From Sphingobium sp. TCM1 (GTDB taxonomy: Bacteria > Pseudomonadota > Alphaproteobacteria > Sphingomonadales > Sphingomonadaceae), in NCBI RefSeq assembly GCF_001650725.1, contig NZ_LXVX01000001.1, positions 181,831 to 245,830 on the forward strand: 64,000 bases of DNA, read 5' to 3'. The notes below the pieces were generated by a model, which saw only the letters and a list, made by a program, of their open reading frames with translations, was not told the origin of the DNA and did no database searches. Made by a program: the position numbers and the translations under genes. Position 1 is the stretch's first letter; each line of letters begins with the position of its first letter. Shown here piece after piece: positions 17,402 to 26,549 of this stretch.

Positions 17402-18865
17402 TTACAGCTTCAGCCCTGCAATATGGAACGCCTTGGTCTCCAGATATTCCTCGATCCCCGCATGAGCGCCCTCGCGGCCGAGGCCCGACATCTTGACCCC
17501 GCCGAAGGGCGCGACCTCCATCGCGATCGACCCGCTGTTGAGCGCGACCATGCCCGCCTCCAGCCGCTCGGCGACGCGGAAGGCGCGATGGAGATTCTCG
17601 GTGTAGAAATAGCTGGCGAGGCCATAGCTGGTCGCATTGGCCAGCTCGATGCCTTCCTCTTCATGGGTGAAGCGGAACAGTGGCGCGACCGGGCCGAACG
17701 TCTCTTCCTCTGCCAGCCGCATATCCCGCGTCGCGCCGGTCAGCACCACCGGGGTCGCGAAGCGCGCGCCGCTCGCGCCATCGGGCGCCTGCGCGAAGAT
17801 CGTGGCGCCATGCGCCAGTGCATCCTCTACATGCGCCTTCACCTTCTCGGCCGCCGCGGCGTTGATGAGCGGGCCGATCGTGCTGCCCGCCATGTCGCCC
17901 GGTGCGACCTTCAATGCGCTCACGGCCCTCGCCAGCTTCTGAGCAAAGGCATCATAGACGCCGTCCTGCACCAATATGCGGTTGGCGCAGACGCAGGTCT
18001 GGCCTGCATTGCGGAACTTGCTGACCATGGCGCTGGCGACGGCGATGTCCAGGTCGGCATCGTCGAACACGATCAGCGGCGCATTGCCGCCCAGTTCGAA
18101 GCTCACCCGCTTGATGGTGTCCGCGCATTGCCGCATCAGCAGCGAACCCACGCGCGTCGATCCGGTGAAGGACAGCTTCCGCACGACCGGACTCGCGGTC
18201 AGCGCCCCGCCGATCGCGGCGGGCATACCCGTGACGATGCTGAACACGCCTGCCGGGAAGCCCGCCTCCTCCGCCAGCTTCGCCAGCGCCAGCGCGCTGA
18301 AGGGCGTCATTTCGGAGGGCTTGACCACCACCGGGCAGCCCGCGGCAAGGGCCGGGGCGCATTTGCGCGTGATCATCGCCGCCGGGAAATTCCAGGGCGT
18401 GATGGCCGCCGACACGCCGACCGGCTCCTTCATGACGAGGATGCGGCGATTGGCCTCGGGCGCGGGAATGATCCCGCCGTCGATCCGCCGCGCTTCCTCG
18501 GCAAACCATTTGATGAAGCTTGCCGCATAGCGGATCTCGCCCTCAGCTTCCGCGATCGGCTTGCCCTGCTCGGCGGTCATGATCCGGGCCAGGTCGGCCA
18601 GATTGTCCAGCACCAGCGTGTGCCAGCGCTCCAGCAGCGCCGCGCGGTCGCCCGCCGTCCTGGCGCGCCATGCCGGCCATGCCGCTTCGGCCGCGGCGAT
18701 CGCTGCCTGCGTGTCGGCCTCGCCGCAATCGGGAACGGTCCCGATGATCGCGCCGGTCGCGGGATTGTCGACCGCCACGGTCGCGCCCGACGCAGCCCCG
18801 GCCCACTGACCGCCGATGAAGGCCTGCTGGACAAAGAGGGCGGGATTGTTGAGCGAGAGGGTCAT
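17402..18865 (-). CDS. gabD: NAD(P)-dependent succinate-semialdehyde dehydrogenase
   Basis: A 487-residue aldehyde dehydrogenase that turns succinate semialdehyde into succinate. TPWNFPAAMITRK is at about 155, FTGSTRVGSLL at about 230, the catalytic Glu in FELGGNAPLIVFDDAD at about 253, and the catalytic Cys in AGQTCVCANR at about 287. This Cys-Val-Cys motif and the SGLGREG C-terminal block are typical of GabD. Its GTG/ATG region overlaps the stop of the GNAT gene (18862-18865), so it is coupled to it. With the class III aminotransferase it completes a GABA-type pathway into the citric acid cycle. Confidence 0.93.
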   Translation of the reverse strand: MTLSLNNPALFVQQAFIGGQWAGAASGATVAVDNPATGAIIGTVPDCGEADTQAAIAAAEAAWPAWRARTAGDRAALLERWHTLVLDNLADLARIMTAEQGKPIAEAEGEIRYAASFIKWFAEEARRIDGGIIPAPEANRRILVMKEPVGVSAAITPWNFPAAMITRKCAPALAAGCPVVVKPSEMTPFSALALAKLAEEAGFPAGVFSIVTGMPAAIGGALTASPVVRKLSFTGSTRVGSLLMRQCADTIKRVSFELGGNAPLIVFDDADLDIAVASAMVSKFRNAGQTCVCANRILVQDGVYDAFAQKLARAVSALKVAPGDMAGSTIGPLINAAAAEKVKAHVEDALAHGATIFAQAPDGASGARFATPVVLTGATRDMRLAEEETFGPVAPLFRFTHEEEGIELANATSYGLASYFYTENLHRAFRVAERLEAGMVALNSGSIAMEVAPFGGVKMSGLGREGAHAGIEEYLETKAFHIAGLKL

Positions 18866-19734
18866 CCGAGCGCCTGCGTAGTGAGAGAGAAGGTCATGAC
18901 CGACGGGTCGGTCGCGGGCAGGGGGCCACGGATCATTCGCATCACCCGACCGACGCAGGGCAGGCCGAGTTCGTCGAGCCAGGCTCCCAGGCCGCTTTCC
19001 TCCGGTATGTCGAGCCGGCAGAACATCCCTGCATTGGACCCCAGCCAGTGCGAGATCAGCGCCTTGGCCCCGCCCGTATCCGGCGCGACGGTCGGGCCTA
19101 CCACATAGCCGCGCCCGAACCGGCGGAATAGCGCAAAGCCCACCGGCTCGTTGCTGCGGGTCAGCACCACGCCCTGAGCGCCGGGCACCAGCGCGTCGAG
19201 CAGCGCGTCGCGATTCATGCCGGTCGCTCGCCGGGCCAGACTGTAGAGCGTCGGCATATCCTTGGCGCCCAGCGGCCGCACCCGTTCTTCGGGGATCAAT
19301 TGCGCCATCGGCACGGCGAATGCCGCGCCCTGATGCTGGAACACCGGGCCGATCGCCTCGAACCCCAGCTTGCGATAGAGCGGCGCACCCTCGTCGGTGG
19401 CGTTGAGCAGCACGGTGCGATCGCCCAGATCGTTCAGCACCGCGTCCATCAGCCGGCGGCCGATGCCCATGCCCTGCGCGCGCGGCGACACGATCACCAT
19501 GCCCAGCGTTGCCGCCTCTGTGCCGTAGAGCCAGGCCATGGCCGTACCGATCACTTCACGCTGATTGTCCGGGCCGTCCCGCTCGGCGACATAGCCGAAG
19601 CCCAGGCTCAGCAGCATCTCCCAATCCTCGATGCGGTGCGGCCATTTCTGCTCGCTGGAAAGATCGTGGGCGGCGGCCAGATCCTGCGCGGTCATGCGCC
19701 GCAGGTCCACCATCGCCTCTATGCCTGTCGCCAT
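18862..19734 (-). CDS. Two-domain GNAT acetyltransferase
   Basis: A 290-residue protein with an N-terminal GNAT domain carrying the acetyl-CoA loop SPRAQGMGIGRRL at about residues 85-100, and a second, degenerate GNAT-like domain at about 155-280 (Acetyltransf_18 type). The start at 19734 is preceded by AAGGAG about 8 bp upstream; a longer frame to 19812 has none. It is the first gene of a GNAT-gabD pair that diverges from the aldehyde dehydrogenase at 19936. The acetylated substrate is unknown; a small amine from the surrounding catabolic pathway is possible. Confidence 0.85.
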   Translation of the reverse strand: MATGIEAMVDLRRMTAQDLAAAHDLSSEQKWPHRIEDWEMLLSLGFGYVAERDGPDNQREVIGTAMAWLYGTEAATLGMVIVSPRAQGMGIGRRLMDAVLNDLGDRTVLLNATDEGAPLYRKLGFEAIGPVFQHQGAAFAVPMAQLIPEERVRPLGAKDMPTLYSLARRATGMNRDALLDALVPGAQGVVLTRSNEPVGFALFRRFGRGYVVGPTVAPDTGGAKALISHWLGSNAGMFCRLDIPEESGLGAWLDELGLPCVGRVMRMIRGPLPATDPSVMTFSLTTQALG

Positions 19735-19935
19735 GCGTCTTGCTCCTTGGCGGGAAGGGGGCGCCCGCCGCTTCATCGGAATCAGTGGGCGGACATTAGG
19801 AGGCCGCGCCAAGCATTGGCTGCTGCCTTCACATTATTTTTGGAAGATTATCGCGCACATTTTCCAGCGCAACTGCAACAAATGCCGCCACGCGCCTTTA
19901 TCCTGCCGTGACGCCCGCAAGAGGAGATATGCGCC

Positions 19936-21408
19936 GTGTCCGGTTTCGACCCCGATCAGATCAGCCTTGCCAGCGCGCATAATTTCATCGGTGGCTGCCG
20001 TGTCGCCGGGCGTGGCCCGTCGATCAGCGTTCTGCGCCCGTCCGACGGCCGGGTGCAGGCGGAACTGGACAGCGTGGATGCCGATCAGCTGGGCGAAGCG
20101 GTCGAAAATGCGCAGGCCGCCTACAAGTACAGCGGCTGGGCGCAGACCGATCCGCGCGGGCGGATGAAGGTGCTGCGCCGCTGGGCCGACCTGATCGAGG
20201 CGGATGCCGCGACCCTCGCGCCGCTCGAAGCGCTCGGCTCGACCCGCACGATCAACGAAATCAACGCCTGGGATGTGAGCTACACTGCCGAAACCATCCG
20301 CTTCTTCGCCGAATGGGCGGACAAGGTCGGGGGCGAAGTCGCGGCGACCACGCCCGACAAGCTGGGCCTTACCATCGCCGAACCCTATGGCGTGGTCGCG
20401 GCGATCGCCCCGTGGAACCTGCCGCTGGTGATGGCGGGCTGGAAAATCGCGCCGGCCATTGCGGCGGGCAATTCGGTGGTCCTCAAGCCCTCGGAAATGA
20501 CGCCTTTCAGCATCGTGCGCCTCGCTGAACTGGCGATCGAGGCCGGGCTTCCGGCTGGCATCTTCAACATCGTCCAGGGCGACGGCCGGTCGGTCGGCGA
20601 TCCGCTGGTGCGCCGTCCCGAAGTCGCAAAGGTCACCTTCACCGGATCGACCGCCACCGGCGCTGCGATCATGACCGCCTGCGCCCAGACCGGGCCAAAG
20701 CCGGTGACGCTGGAACTGGGCGGCAAGAGTCCGCAGATCGTCTTTGCCGATGCCGCGGTCGACAAGGCGGCGGCGATCGTCGCCCGCGCCATCACCTTGA
20801 ACGCGGGCCAAGTCTGCGTCGCCGGATCGCGACTGCTGGTGCAGGACAAGGTGGCCGATCAGGTGATCGATCGCATCCTTGCCGCCTTTGCAGCGCACAA
20901 GGCCGGCCCGACCTGGCGCACCGACACGACGCTCGGCCCGATCATTTCCGAAGGCCAGCTGGATCGCATCGACGGCATCGTCAAGCGCGCGATCAGCGAT
21001 GGCGCGAAGGTGCTGGCGGGCGGCGGGCGCGCCACCGCGCCGCAGGAGGGCAGCTATTTCGCCCCGACCCTGCTCGCCAATGTCGACCAGAGGAGCGAGG
21101 CGGTGCAGGGTGAAATCTTCGGGCCGGTGCTGACCGTCCAGACCTTCGCCGACGAAGCGGAAGCCTATGCGCTGGCCAATGACAGCGCCTATGGCCTGGC
21201 CGCCGGGGTCCATACCGCAGACGTGGCGCTGGCGCTCCGCGCCACCCGCGCGCTGGAGGCCGGCACGGTGTGGGTCAACCGCTATGGCCGCAGCAACGAC
21301 TTCATCCTGCCGACCGGCGGCTATAAACAGTCCGGCATCGGCAAGGATCTCGGCCGCGAAGCCTATGTCGCCAATCTCAAGACCAAGACGGCCTTGATCG
21401 AATTCTGA
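19936..21408 (+). CDS. Aldehyde dehydrogenase
   Basis: A 490-residue NAD-dependent aldehyde dehydrogenase. PWNLPLVMAGWK is at about 158, FTGSTATGAAI at about 236, the catalytic Glu in LELGGKSPQIVFADA at about 258, and the catalytic Cys in NAGQVCVAGSR at about 292. It starts with GTG at 19936, supported by GAGGAG 6 bp upstream. It resembles the PuuC/gamma-glutamyl-aminobutyraldehyde and betaine-aldehyde group. It is divergent from GNAT-gabD across 19735-19935. With the PuuB-like oxidase at 29897-31180 it could oxidise an aminoaldehyde formed from an amine. Confidence 0.92.
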   Translation: MSGFDPDQISLASAHNFIGGCRVAGRGPSISVLRPSDGRVQAELDSVDADQLGEAVENAQAAYKYSGWAQTDPRGRMKVLRRWADLIEADAATLAPLEALGSTRTINEINAWDVSYTAETIRFFAEWADKVGGEVAATTPDKLGLTIAEPYGVVAAIAPWNLPLVMAGWKIAPAIAAGNSVVLKPSEMTPFSIVRLAELAIEAGLPAGIFNIVQGDGRSVGDPLVRRPEVAKVTFTGSTATGAAIMTACAQTGPKPVTLELGGKSPQIVFADAAVDKAAAIVARAITLNAGQVCVAGSRLLVQDKVADQVIDRILAAFAAHKAGPTWRTDTTLGPIISEGQLDRIDGIVKRAISDGAKVLAGGGRATAPQEGSYFAPTLLANVDQRSEAVQGEIFGPVLTVQTFADEAEAYALANDSAYGLAAGVHTADVALALRATRALEAGTVWVNRYGRSNDFILPTGGYKQSGIGKDLGREAYVANLKTKTALIEF

Positions 21409-21414
21409 CGCAAC

Positions 21415-21702
21415 TCAGTTGAAACCATTGCTCATGGCCAACGCGTCCAGATCGCGTGGGCCATGGAATGACACGCACGACCACCACGTCCGTGCCGGAA
21501 AACTGATAATGGGCGGCGTAGGAACCATGAACCAATGCCCGAAGCCGCACCGCCAGATCGTCGCGCGAAGGGTCGGACAGGGGGAAAGGCCTGCAAACGC
21601 TCCGGCGGTGATTGCAGGGACTGGGCATAGCGCGTCGCGCGCCTTTCCGACCCTTCCATGGCGATGTGAGGCCAGATATCGGCCACAGGTCGACTTCCGC
21701 TG
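21415..21702 (-). pseudogene. parE-like toxin gene, frameshifted remnant
   Basis: Reading on the minus strand, ADIWPHIAMEGSERRATRY is followed, in another frame, by FPLSDPSRDDL and RALVHGSYAAHYQF, then VVVVRVI, and in a third frame by RDLDALAMSNGFN and a stop at 21415-21417. Together these form a recognisable ParE/RelE-superfamily toxin. One extra base in the G-run near 21580-21584 and a second near 21463-21467 break the frame. The expected ATG near 21701 (before AEVDL) is also gone. The gene therefore looks inactive. It follows the antitoxin remnant in the usual parD-parE order. Confidence 0.78.
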
Positions 21703-21708
21703 TTTCGG

Positions 21709-21891
21709 TCAGGCGGAGCGGGTATCGGCTAACAGAGCCCTTCCGCGTGCGACAATGGCGCCGGCGTCAAACGGTTTCACCCGACCGGCGGCGATATCGG
21801 CCAGCCCCTTGTCGATGTCGTTCCTCAGCGCTTTTATGAACGCTGCCCTTTCGGCGGGCATCGTCACGGTCATTCGTTCGATCGTGGACAT
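21709..21891 (-). CDS. ParD-like antitoxin, probably internally deleted
   Basis: A 60-residue reading frame starting MSTIERMTVTMPAE, the usual start of ParD/CC2985-type ribbon-helix-helix antitoxins, and ending in the family tail NDIDKGLADIAAGRVKPFDA and ARGRALLAD. Full antitoxins of this type are about 90-95 residues. The helical middle part expected between PAE and the NDIDKGL block is missing, so an in-frame deletion of roughly 30-35 residues is likely. DNA binding would then be lost. The partner toxin just downstream is also broken, so the whole module is decaying. Confidence 0.7.
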   Translation of the reverse strand: MSTIERMTVTMPAERAAFIKALRNDIDKGLADIAAGRVKPFDAGAIVARGRALLADTRSA

Positions 21892-21950
21892 GGATGCACG
21901 CCTCATAAATCATATTCATTGAGGCGTCGGCAAAGCTGAATGGGTGCTGG

Positions 21951-23084
21951 TCAATCCACCGCAAATCGCGCGATCCTGTATGGCTCCATCGGAATATCCG
22001 TGGCGCCCTTCGCGATGATCTCCGCCATTGTCTCGCCCACGCCCGGCCCGATCTGGAAGCCCGATCCCGAAAAGCCGAAGGCGTAATAAAGGCCGCTGGT
22101 CGTCGCGCTCGGACCCATCACCGGCTGGCTGTCGGGCATATAGCCCTCGATGCCGGACCAGACGCGGATGATGTTGAGCTTTCCGAGTGCCGGCGCCAGA
22201 CGCCGTATCTGCCTTAGCTGGCTCAGCGTGTTCTGCGGCTCGACATAGGCGCGATACTGGTCGGGGAAGGAGGGTCCGCGCGTACTGCCGCCCAGCACGA
22301 TGTTGCCGCGCGCAACCTGGCGGAAATAGACCGTCTCCTCCTCCAGCGGCGTCATCACCCCGACCGCCGGGGGAATCGCATAGGGGACCGGCTCGGTGAC
22401 GCTCATGTTCGGGCCGCGCGGCGTGATCGGCACCGGCTCGCCAAATTGCGAGGACAGCGCGTTGCCCCACGCCCCCGCGGTGATCAGCAGGATCGGCGCG
22501 CGGAACGTGCGTCCGTCCGCCGCCGTGACGATAAAGTCCTCGCCTATCTTCTGCGCGTCCACGATCTGCGTATTTTCATGGATCACAGCGCCCAGCCGCG
22601 CCGCCGCCCGCGCGAAAGCGGGCGCGGCCAGGCGCGGATTGGCATGGCCGTCCAGCGCCGAATAGGAGCCGGCCAGCACGTCCGGCCCGAAAAAGGGAAA
22701 TTTGTCGCGCAGCGCATTGCCGCTCAGCAGTTCAAGGTCCAGCCCCTCCAGCCGCGCCTTGTCGGCATAATCCTCCATCGCGCCGACCAGTTCGGGCCGC
22801 TCGCGATAGCAGACGCGGATATGCCCCGACTGGAGATATTCGACATCCGCGCCCAGCAGCTCGCGCGACTTGCGCCAGATGGCGATGGCGCGGTTGGCGA
22901 GCGGCAGCTGATGGATCGGCCGTCCCTGCCGCCGGACATTGCCGAAATTGGTCCCGCTTGCCTGCCGCCCGATCAGGTCGGTCTCCAGCAGCGTGACAGA
23001 CATTCCGTGTCCGCGCAGGAACAGCGCGGCCGATGATCCCATAAGTCCGCCACCTACGATGATGACGTCGCTCGCGCCGCTCAC
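21951..23084 (-). CDS. FAD-dependent oxidoreductase, DAO family (HcnC/OoxB-like catalytic subunit)
   Basis: A 377-residue flavoprotein with an N-terminal dinucleotide-binding motif VIIVGGGLMGSSAALFL at about 7-23, TNFGNVRRQGR near 49-60, and a C-terminal YAFGFSGSGFQIGPGVGE block. It resembles the beta/catalytic subunit of HCN synthase, opine oxidase and D-hydroxyproline dehydrogenase. The start is GTG at 23084, overlapping the stop of the alpha-subunit gene (GTGA). It is the last gene of the long minus-strand operon. The likely reaction is oxidation of a secondary amine such as an opine, proline derivative or glycine imported by the ABC system encoded in the same operon. Confidence 0.88.
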   Translation of the reverse strand: MSGASDVIIVGGGLMGSSAALFLRGHGMSVTLLETDLIGRQASGTNFGNVRRQGRPIHQLPLANRAIAIWRKSRELLGADVEYLQSGHIRVCYRERPELVGAMEDYADKARLEGLDLELLSGNALRDKFPFFGPDVLAGSYSALDGHANPRLAAPAFARAAARLGAVIHENTQIVDAQKIGEDFIVTAADGRTFRAPILLITAGAWGNALSSQFGEPVPITPRGPNMSVTEPVPYAIPPAVGVMTPLEEETVYFRQVARGNIVLGGSTRGPSFPDQYRAYVEPQNTLSQLRQIRRLAPALGKLNIIRVWSGIEGYMPDSQPVMGPSATTSGLYYAFGFSGSGFQIGPGVGETMAEIIAKGATDIPMEPYRIARFAVD

Positions 23085-24454
23085 TTTTCGTCTCCGATGC
23101 CAATGCTGAGTGGCTTGACCGGCGCCTGTCCGCGCAGGCGGCCCACCTGCTCCACCGGGACGCTCGCTTCCGCCGCGATCAGCTCGGCCGCGGCAAGGCC
23201 GCAATAGCGGCCCTGGCACCGGCCCATGCCGACGCGGCTGAACGCCTTGGCCCGATTGGCTTCCTTGGCGCCCGTCTCGCGCATCACGGCACGCAGGTCG
23301 CCCGCCGTCACGCCCTCGCAACGGCACAGGATCGCCTCGTCGGGGAGTGCAGCGGCCTGGCTCGCAGGCCAGGGGAAGGCTTTGGCGAGGCCGCGCGCGA
23401 ACTTCGCATAAGTGCCTACATCGCCGCGCAGGCTCGCCATCTCGCCCTTGTCCACCGGCAGGCCCAGATCCGCCAGCGCCGCCAGCGCCGCCAGCTTCCC
23501 GCTCGCCTCGGCCGATCGCGCGCCCAATATCTTCGCGCCATCGCCTGCCAGATAGACGCCCTCCACGCTCGACCGTCCGTCGCCGTCGCGTTCCGGCAAC
23601 CATTGCCGCGTGCCGGAATCGAAGGCGAAGGCGCAGCGGGCGAGATCGGCCAATTGCGTTTCGGGCCGCAGATGATAGCCCATCGCCACCGCGTCGCAGG
23701 CGATGCTCCGTTCCTTGCCAGCGCCGTTACGGAACCGCACGCCGCTCACGCCCGTATCGGACTCGCCAAGGATCTCGACCGGCGTCACGCCCAGATGCAC
23801 GGCCACGCCCGCCTGTTTCAGCGCCTGGGTCAGCCTGACGCCGTTCCACAGCACCGACGGCACCGCCAGCAGGTCGGGCAACGCCTTGACCCGCGCCGAA
23901 AAGGGTGAGGTGTCCAGCACGGCGGCCACATCCGCACCCGCCTCCACATATTGGCTGGCGACCAGATAGAGCAGCGGCCCCGACCCCATGAACACCACGC
24001 GATGCCCGATCGACACCGCCTGGCTCTTGAGCGCGACCTGCGACCCGCCCAGGCTGTAGGTGCCCGCATAGTGCCAGCCCTTGACCGGCATCAGCCGGTC
24101 GGTCGCCCCGGTGCAGAGCAACAGCGCGTCGAAGGGCAATGCCTCCTGATCTGTCTGGTTCGCCGTCCACACATGCCGGTCGGCGATGTTCCAGACCAGC
24201 GTTTCGGGCCGATAGTCGATCTGCTCCCGGATCGCGTCGAATGTGCCATGCACTGCCTGCGCCCGGTCCGCCTCGGTGCCGTAGAGCTTCGCATAGGGCC
24301 GGGTGAAATGATCGGGCTGGCGGCGATAGATCTGCCCGCCGTCGCGCCGTCCTTCGTCTATGACCACCGGCCGCAGCCCCGCCGCGACGCAGGCTTGCGC
24401 CGCGCGCGTGCCGGCGGGACCGGCGCCGACGATGATTATGCGTGGCTGGGCCAT
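23081..24454 (-). CDS. FAD/[2Fe-2S] oxidoreductase (HcnB/OoxA-like subunit)
   Basis: A 457-residue NAD(P)/FAD oxidoreductase. The N terminus IIIVGAGPAGTRAAQ binds FAD, and a second motif VVFMGSGPLLYLVA lies near 155. The C-terminal BFD-like iron-sulfur domain has CRCEG near 385 and CQGRYCG near 420, giving four Cys ligands. This is the arrangement in HcnB and the alpha subunit of opine oxidase and D-hydroxyproline dehydrogenase. The start at 24454 overlaps the end of the small ferredoxin gene by 19 bp. It is expected to form a complex with the subunits at 21951 and 24436. Confidence 0.9.
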   Translation of the reverse strand: MAQPRIIIVGAGPAGTRAAQACVAAGLRPVVIDEGRRDGGQIYRRQPDHFTRPYAKLYGTEADRAQAVHGTFDAIREQIDYRPETLVWNIADRHVWTANQTDQEALPFDALLLCTGATDRLMPVKGWHYAGTYSLGGSQVALKSQAVSIGHRVVFMGSGPLLYLVASQYVEAGADVAAVLDTSPFSARVKALPDLLAVPSVLWNGVRLTQALKQAGVAVHLGVTPVEILGESDTGVSGVRFRNGAGKERSIACDAVAMGYHLRPETQLADLARCAFAFDSGTRQWLPERDGDGRSSVEGVYLAGDGAKILGARSAEASGKLAALAALADLGLPVDKGEMASLRGDVGTYAKFARGLAKAFPWPASQAAALPDEAILCRCEGVTAGDLRAVMRETGAKEANRAKAFSRVGMGRCQGRYCGLAAAELIAAEASVPVEQVGRLRGQAPVKPLSIGIGDEK

Positions 24455-24741
24455 GATGCCTCCGGCTGGCTGGTAACGATGCGCTGGCCGGGCGCCGCCA
24501 GCGTGGAGCAGGCACGCAGCCGCTCGCCCTTTTCGGTCCAGACCCAGCAATCCTGGCAGGCGCCCATCAGGCAGAAGCCGGCCCGCATTTCCGGCCCGAA
24601 CTCGCTCTGGCGCAGCGTGCCGCCATTGGCGAGCAGGGCCACCATCAGCGTGTCGCCCTCCAGCGCCTCTACGGCTTGACCATCCACATGCAGGGTCACA
24701 GGCGGGCGGTCGGTTTCGCCCAGTCGAACGAACCGGCTCAT
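24436..24741 (-). CDS. Small [2Fe-2S] ferredoxin-like subunit (HcnA/OoxG-like)
   Basis: A 101-residue plant-type [2Fe-2S] protein. Ligands are in GFCLMGACQDCWVW, at about residues 55-68, with a further Cys in RACSTLA near 78. A start at 24741 overlaps the stop of the ABC ATPase (ATGA at 24738-24741). A GTG nine bases upstream is possible. It corresponds to HcnA and to the gamma subunit of D-hydroxyproline dehydrogenase. Together with the next two genes it makes a complete three-subunit electron-transferring amine dehydrogenase. Confidence 0.9.
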   Translation of the reverse strand: MSRFVRLGETDRPPVTLHVDGQAVEALEGDTLMVALLANGGTLRQSEFGPEMRAGFCLMGACQDCWVWTEKGERLRACSTLAAPGQRIVTSQPEASWPSHA

Positions 24742-26549
24742 GACGGACACAGGCTTTCTTCTCCAAGATGGCAGAGGATGCGGCTGCCCTTATCCAGGGG
24801 ATGGCGGGGCGGCGGGGTGATGTTGCACAGGCCGTCCACCCGCGCGGCGCAGCGGGGCAGGAAACGGCAGAGGTCGGGATGGTCCCCGGCCGCGCCGATC
24901 GGCGGCGGTCGGCGTCCGGCATGGCTTTCCTCCAGCCAGCCCGCCCGCATTTCCGGCACGGAGCCGATCAGCAGGTCGGTATAGGGGTGGAAAGGGGCCG
25001 TCTGGAAGGCGGCGCGTGGTCCCATCTCCACCATCGTGCCCGAATAGAGGACGAGGATGTCGTCGCAGATCGCCCGCACGGTCGAGATGTCGTGGCTGAT
25101 GAACATCGTCGCGATGCCCAGTTCGCGCCGCAACTCCGCCATCAGGTCGAGGATCGCCGCACCCACGACGGTGTCCAGCGCCGACGTCACCTCGTCGCAC
25201 AGGATCAGCTGCGGGTCCGCCGCCAGCGCCCGGGCCAGGTTGACGCGCTGCTTCTGCCCGCCCGACAATCCGCCGATGTTGCGGTCGATGAGGCTCGCGG
25301 GCAGGCGAATGAGGTCCAGCAGCTCCAGCACGCGCAAATGCGCGGCATTGCCCTTCAACCCATGGTAGAAGGCCAGCGGCCGCTCCAGAATTTGCCCTAC
25401 GCTATGCGCGGGATTGAGCGCGGTATCGGCATTCTGGAATACCAGCTGCACGCGGCGGAACTGTTCACGACTGCGACCGGCCAGCCCTGGCGGCAGCGGT
25501 TCGCCGTCCAGCAGCACCTGCCCGCTCGCGGGCGGCAGCAGCCCGGCGATGACCCGCGCGATGGTCGACTTGCCCGACCCGGATTCGCCGATCACGCCCA
25601 GGGTCGCGCCCCGCTCGATCGTCAGGTTGATGTCGCGCAGTACCGGAATGCGCGGGCGGCCATCCTTGCCGATCTTGCCATAGCCTGCCGTCAGCCCCCG
25701 AATTTCCAGCAGCGGCGCGGCGGGCAGTTCGGCCTTGTCCGGCGCGGGCCGGATCGCCGGCCGCGCGGCGGCCATCAGCGTTTTCGTATAGTCGTCGGCG
25801 GGGCTGTGCAGGATTTGCGCCGCTGCGCCGGCCTCGCGGATGCGGCCCTGGCTCAGCACCACGATCTGGTCGGCCATCTGCGCCACGACCGCCAGGTCGT
25901 GGGAGACATAGACGGCGGTCGCGCCGCGCTCCAGCACCACCGCCTTGAAAGCGCGCAGCACCTCGATCTGGGTCGTCACGTCCAGCGCCGTTGTCGGCTC
26001 GTCCAATATGACCAGTTCGGGATCGGTGATCAGCGCCATCGCCGCCATCAGCCGCTGCAACTGCCCGCCCGACAACTGATGCGGATAGCGCGATCCGATC
26101 GTATCGGGGAAGGGAAGGGCGAGGGCGCGGAACAGGTCGACCGCCTTCGCTTCGGCCTGCTCGCGCGGCATCAGGTCGTGGATCAGCGCGGGCTCGATCA
26201 CCTGGTCCATGATCGTGCGCGACGGGTTGAAGGCGGAGGCCGCGCTCTGGGCGATATAGGCGATGCGATTGCCACGCAGGCTCGCCAGTCCCCTGGCATC
26301 GAGCGTGCGGATATCCGAATCGCCCACGCGGATGGAGCCGCCCGCGATTCGAGCGCCCGGCCGGGCATGGCCCAGCAGCGTGAGGGCGATGGTCGTCTTG
26401 CCCGACCCCGATTCCCCGATCAGCGCCAGCACCTCGCCGCGCTTCAGGGCAAAATCGATGCCGCTGACGATCGGGAAGGTTTCGCCCTGCGCGTTGCGCG
26501 CGGTGACGGTCAGGCCCTTCACCTCGACATGAGGGGACGTCGCGTTCAT
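24738..26549 (-). CDS. Dipeptide-type ABC transporter, fused double ATP-binding protein
   Basis: A 603-residue protein with two complete nucleotide-binding domains in one chain, equal to DppD plus DppF. The first has Walker A GESGSGKTT near 41-49 and signature LSGGQLQRL near 160. The second has GESGSGKST near 318 and LSGGQKQRV near 428. The C-terminal oligopeptide-transporter tail with scattered Cys (CRFLPRCAARVDGLC) is present. Its ATG overlaps the permease stop (26546-26549). It energises uptake of peptides, opines or related solutes through the two permeases upstream. Confidence 0.94.
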   Translation of the reverse strand: MNATSPHVEVKGLTVTARNAQGETFPIVSGIDFALKRGEVLALIGESGSGKTTIALTLLGHARPGARIAGGSIRVGDSDIRTLDARGLASLRGNRIAYIAQSAASAFNPSRTIMDQVIEPALIHDLMPREQAEAKAVDLFRALALPFPDTIGSRYPHQLSGGQLQRLMAAMALITDPELVILDEPTTALDVTTQIEVLRAFKAVVLERGATAVYVSHDLAVVAQMADQIVVLSQGRIREAGAAAQILHSPADDYTKTLMAAARPAIRPAPDKAELPAAPLLEIRGLTAGYGKIGKDGRPRIPVLRDINLTIERGATLGVIGESGSGKSTIARVIAGLLPPASGQVLLDGEPLPPGLAGRSREQFRRVQLVFQNADTALNPAHSVGQILERPLAFYHGLKGNAAHLRVLELLDLIRLPASLIDRNIGGLSGGQKQRVNLARALAADPQLILCDEVTSALDTVVGAAILDLMAELRRELGIATMFISHDISTVRAICDDILVLYSGTMVEMGPRAAFQTAPFHPYTDLLIGSVPEMRAGWLEESHAGRRPPPIGAAGDHPDLCRFLPRCAARVDGLCNITPPPRHPLDKGSRILCHLGEESLCPS

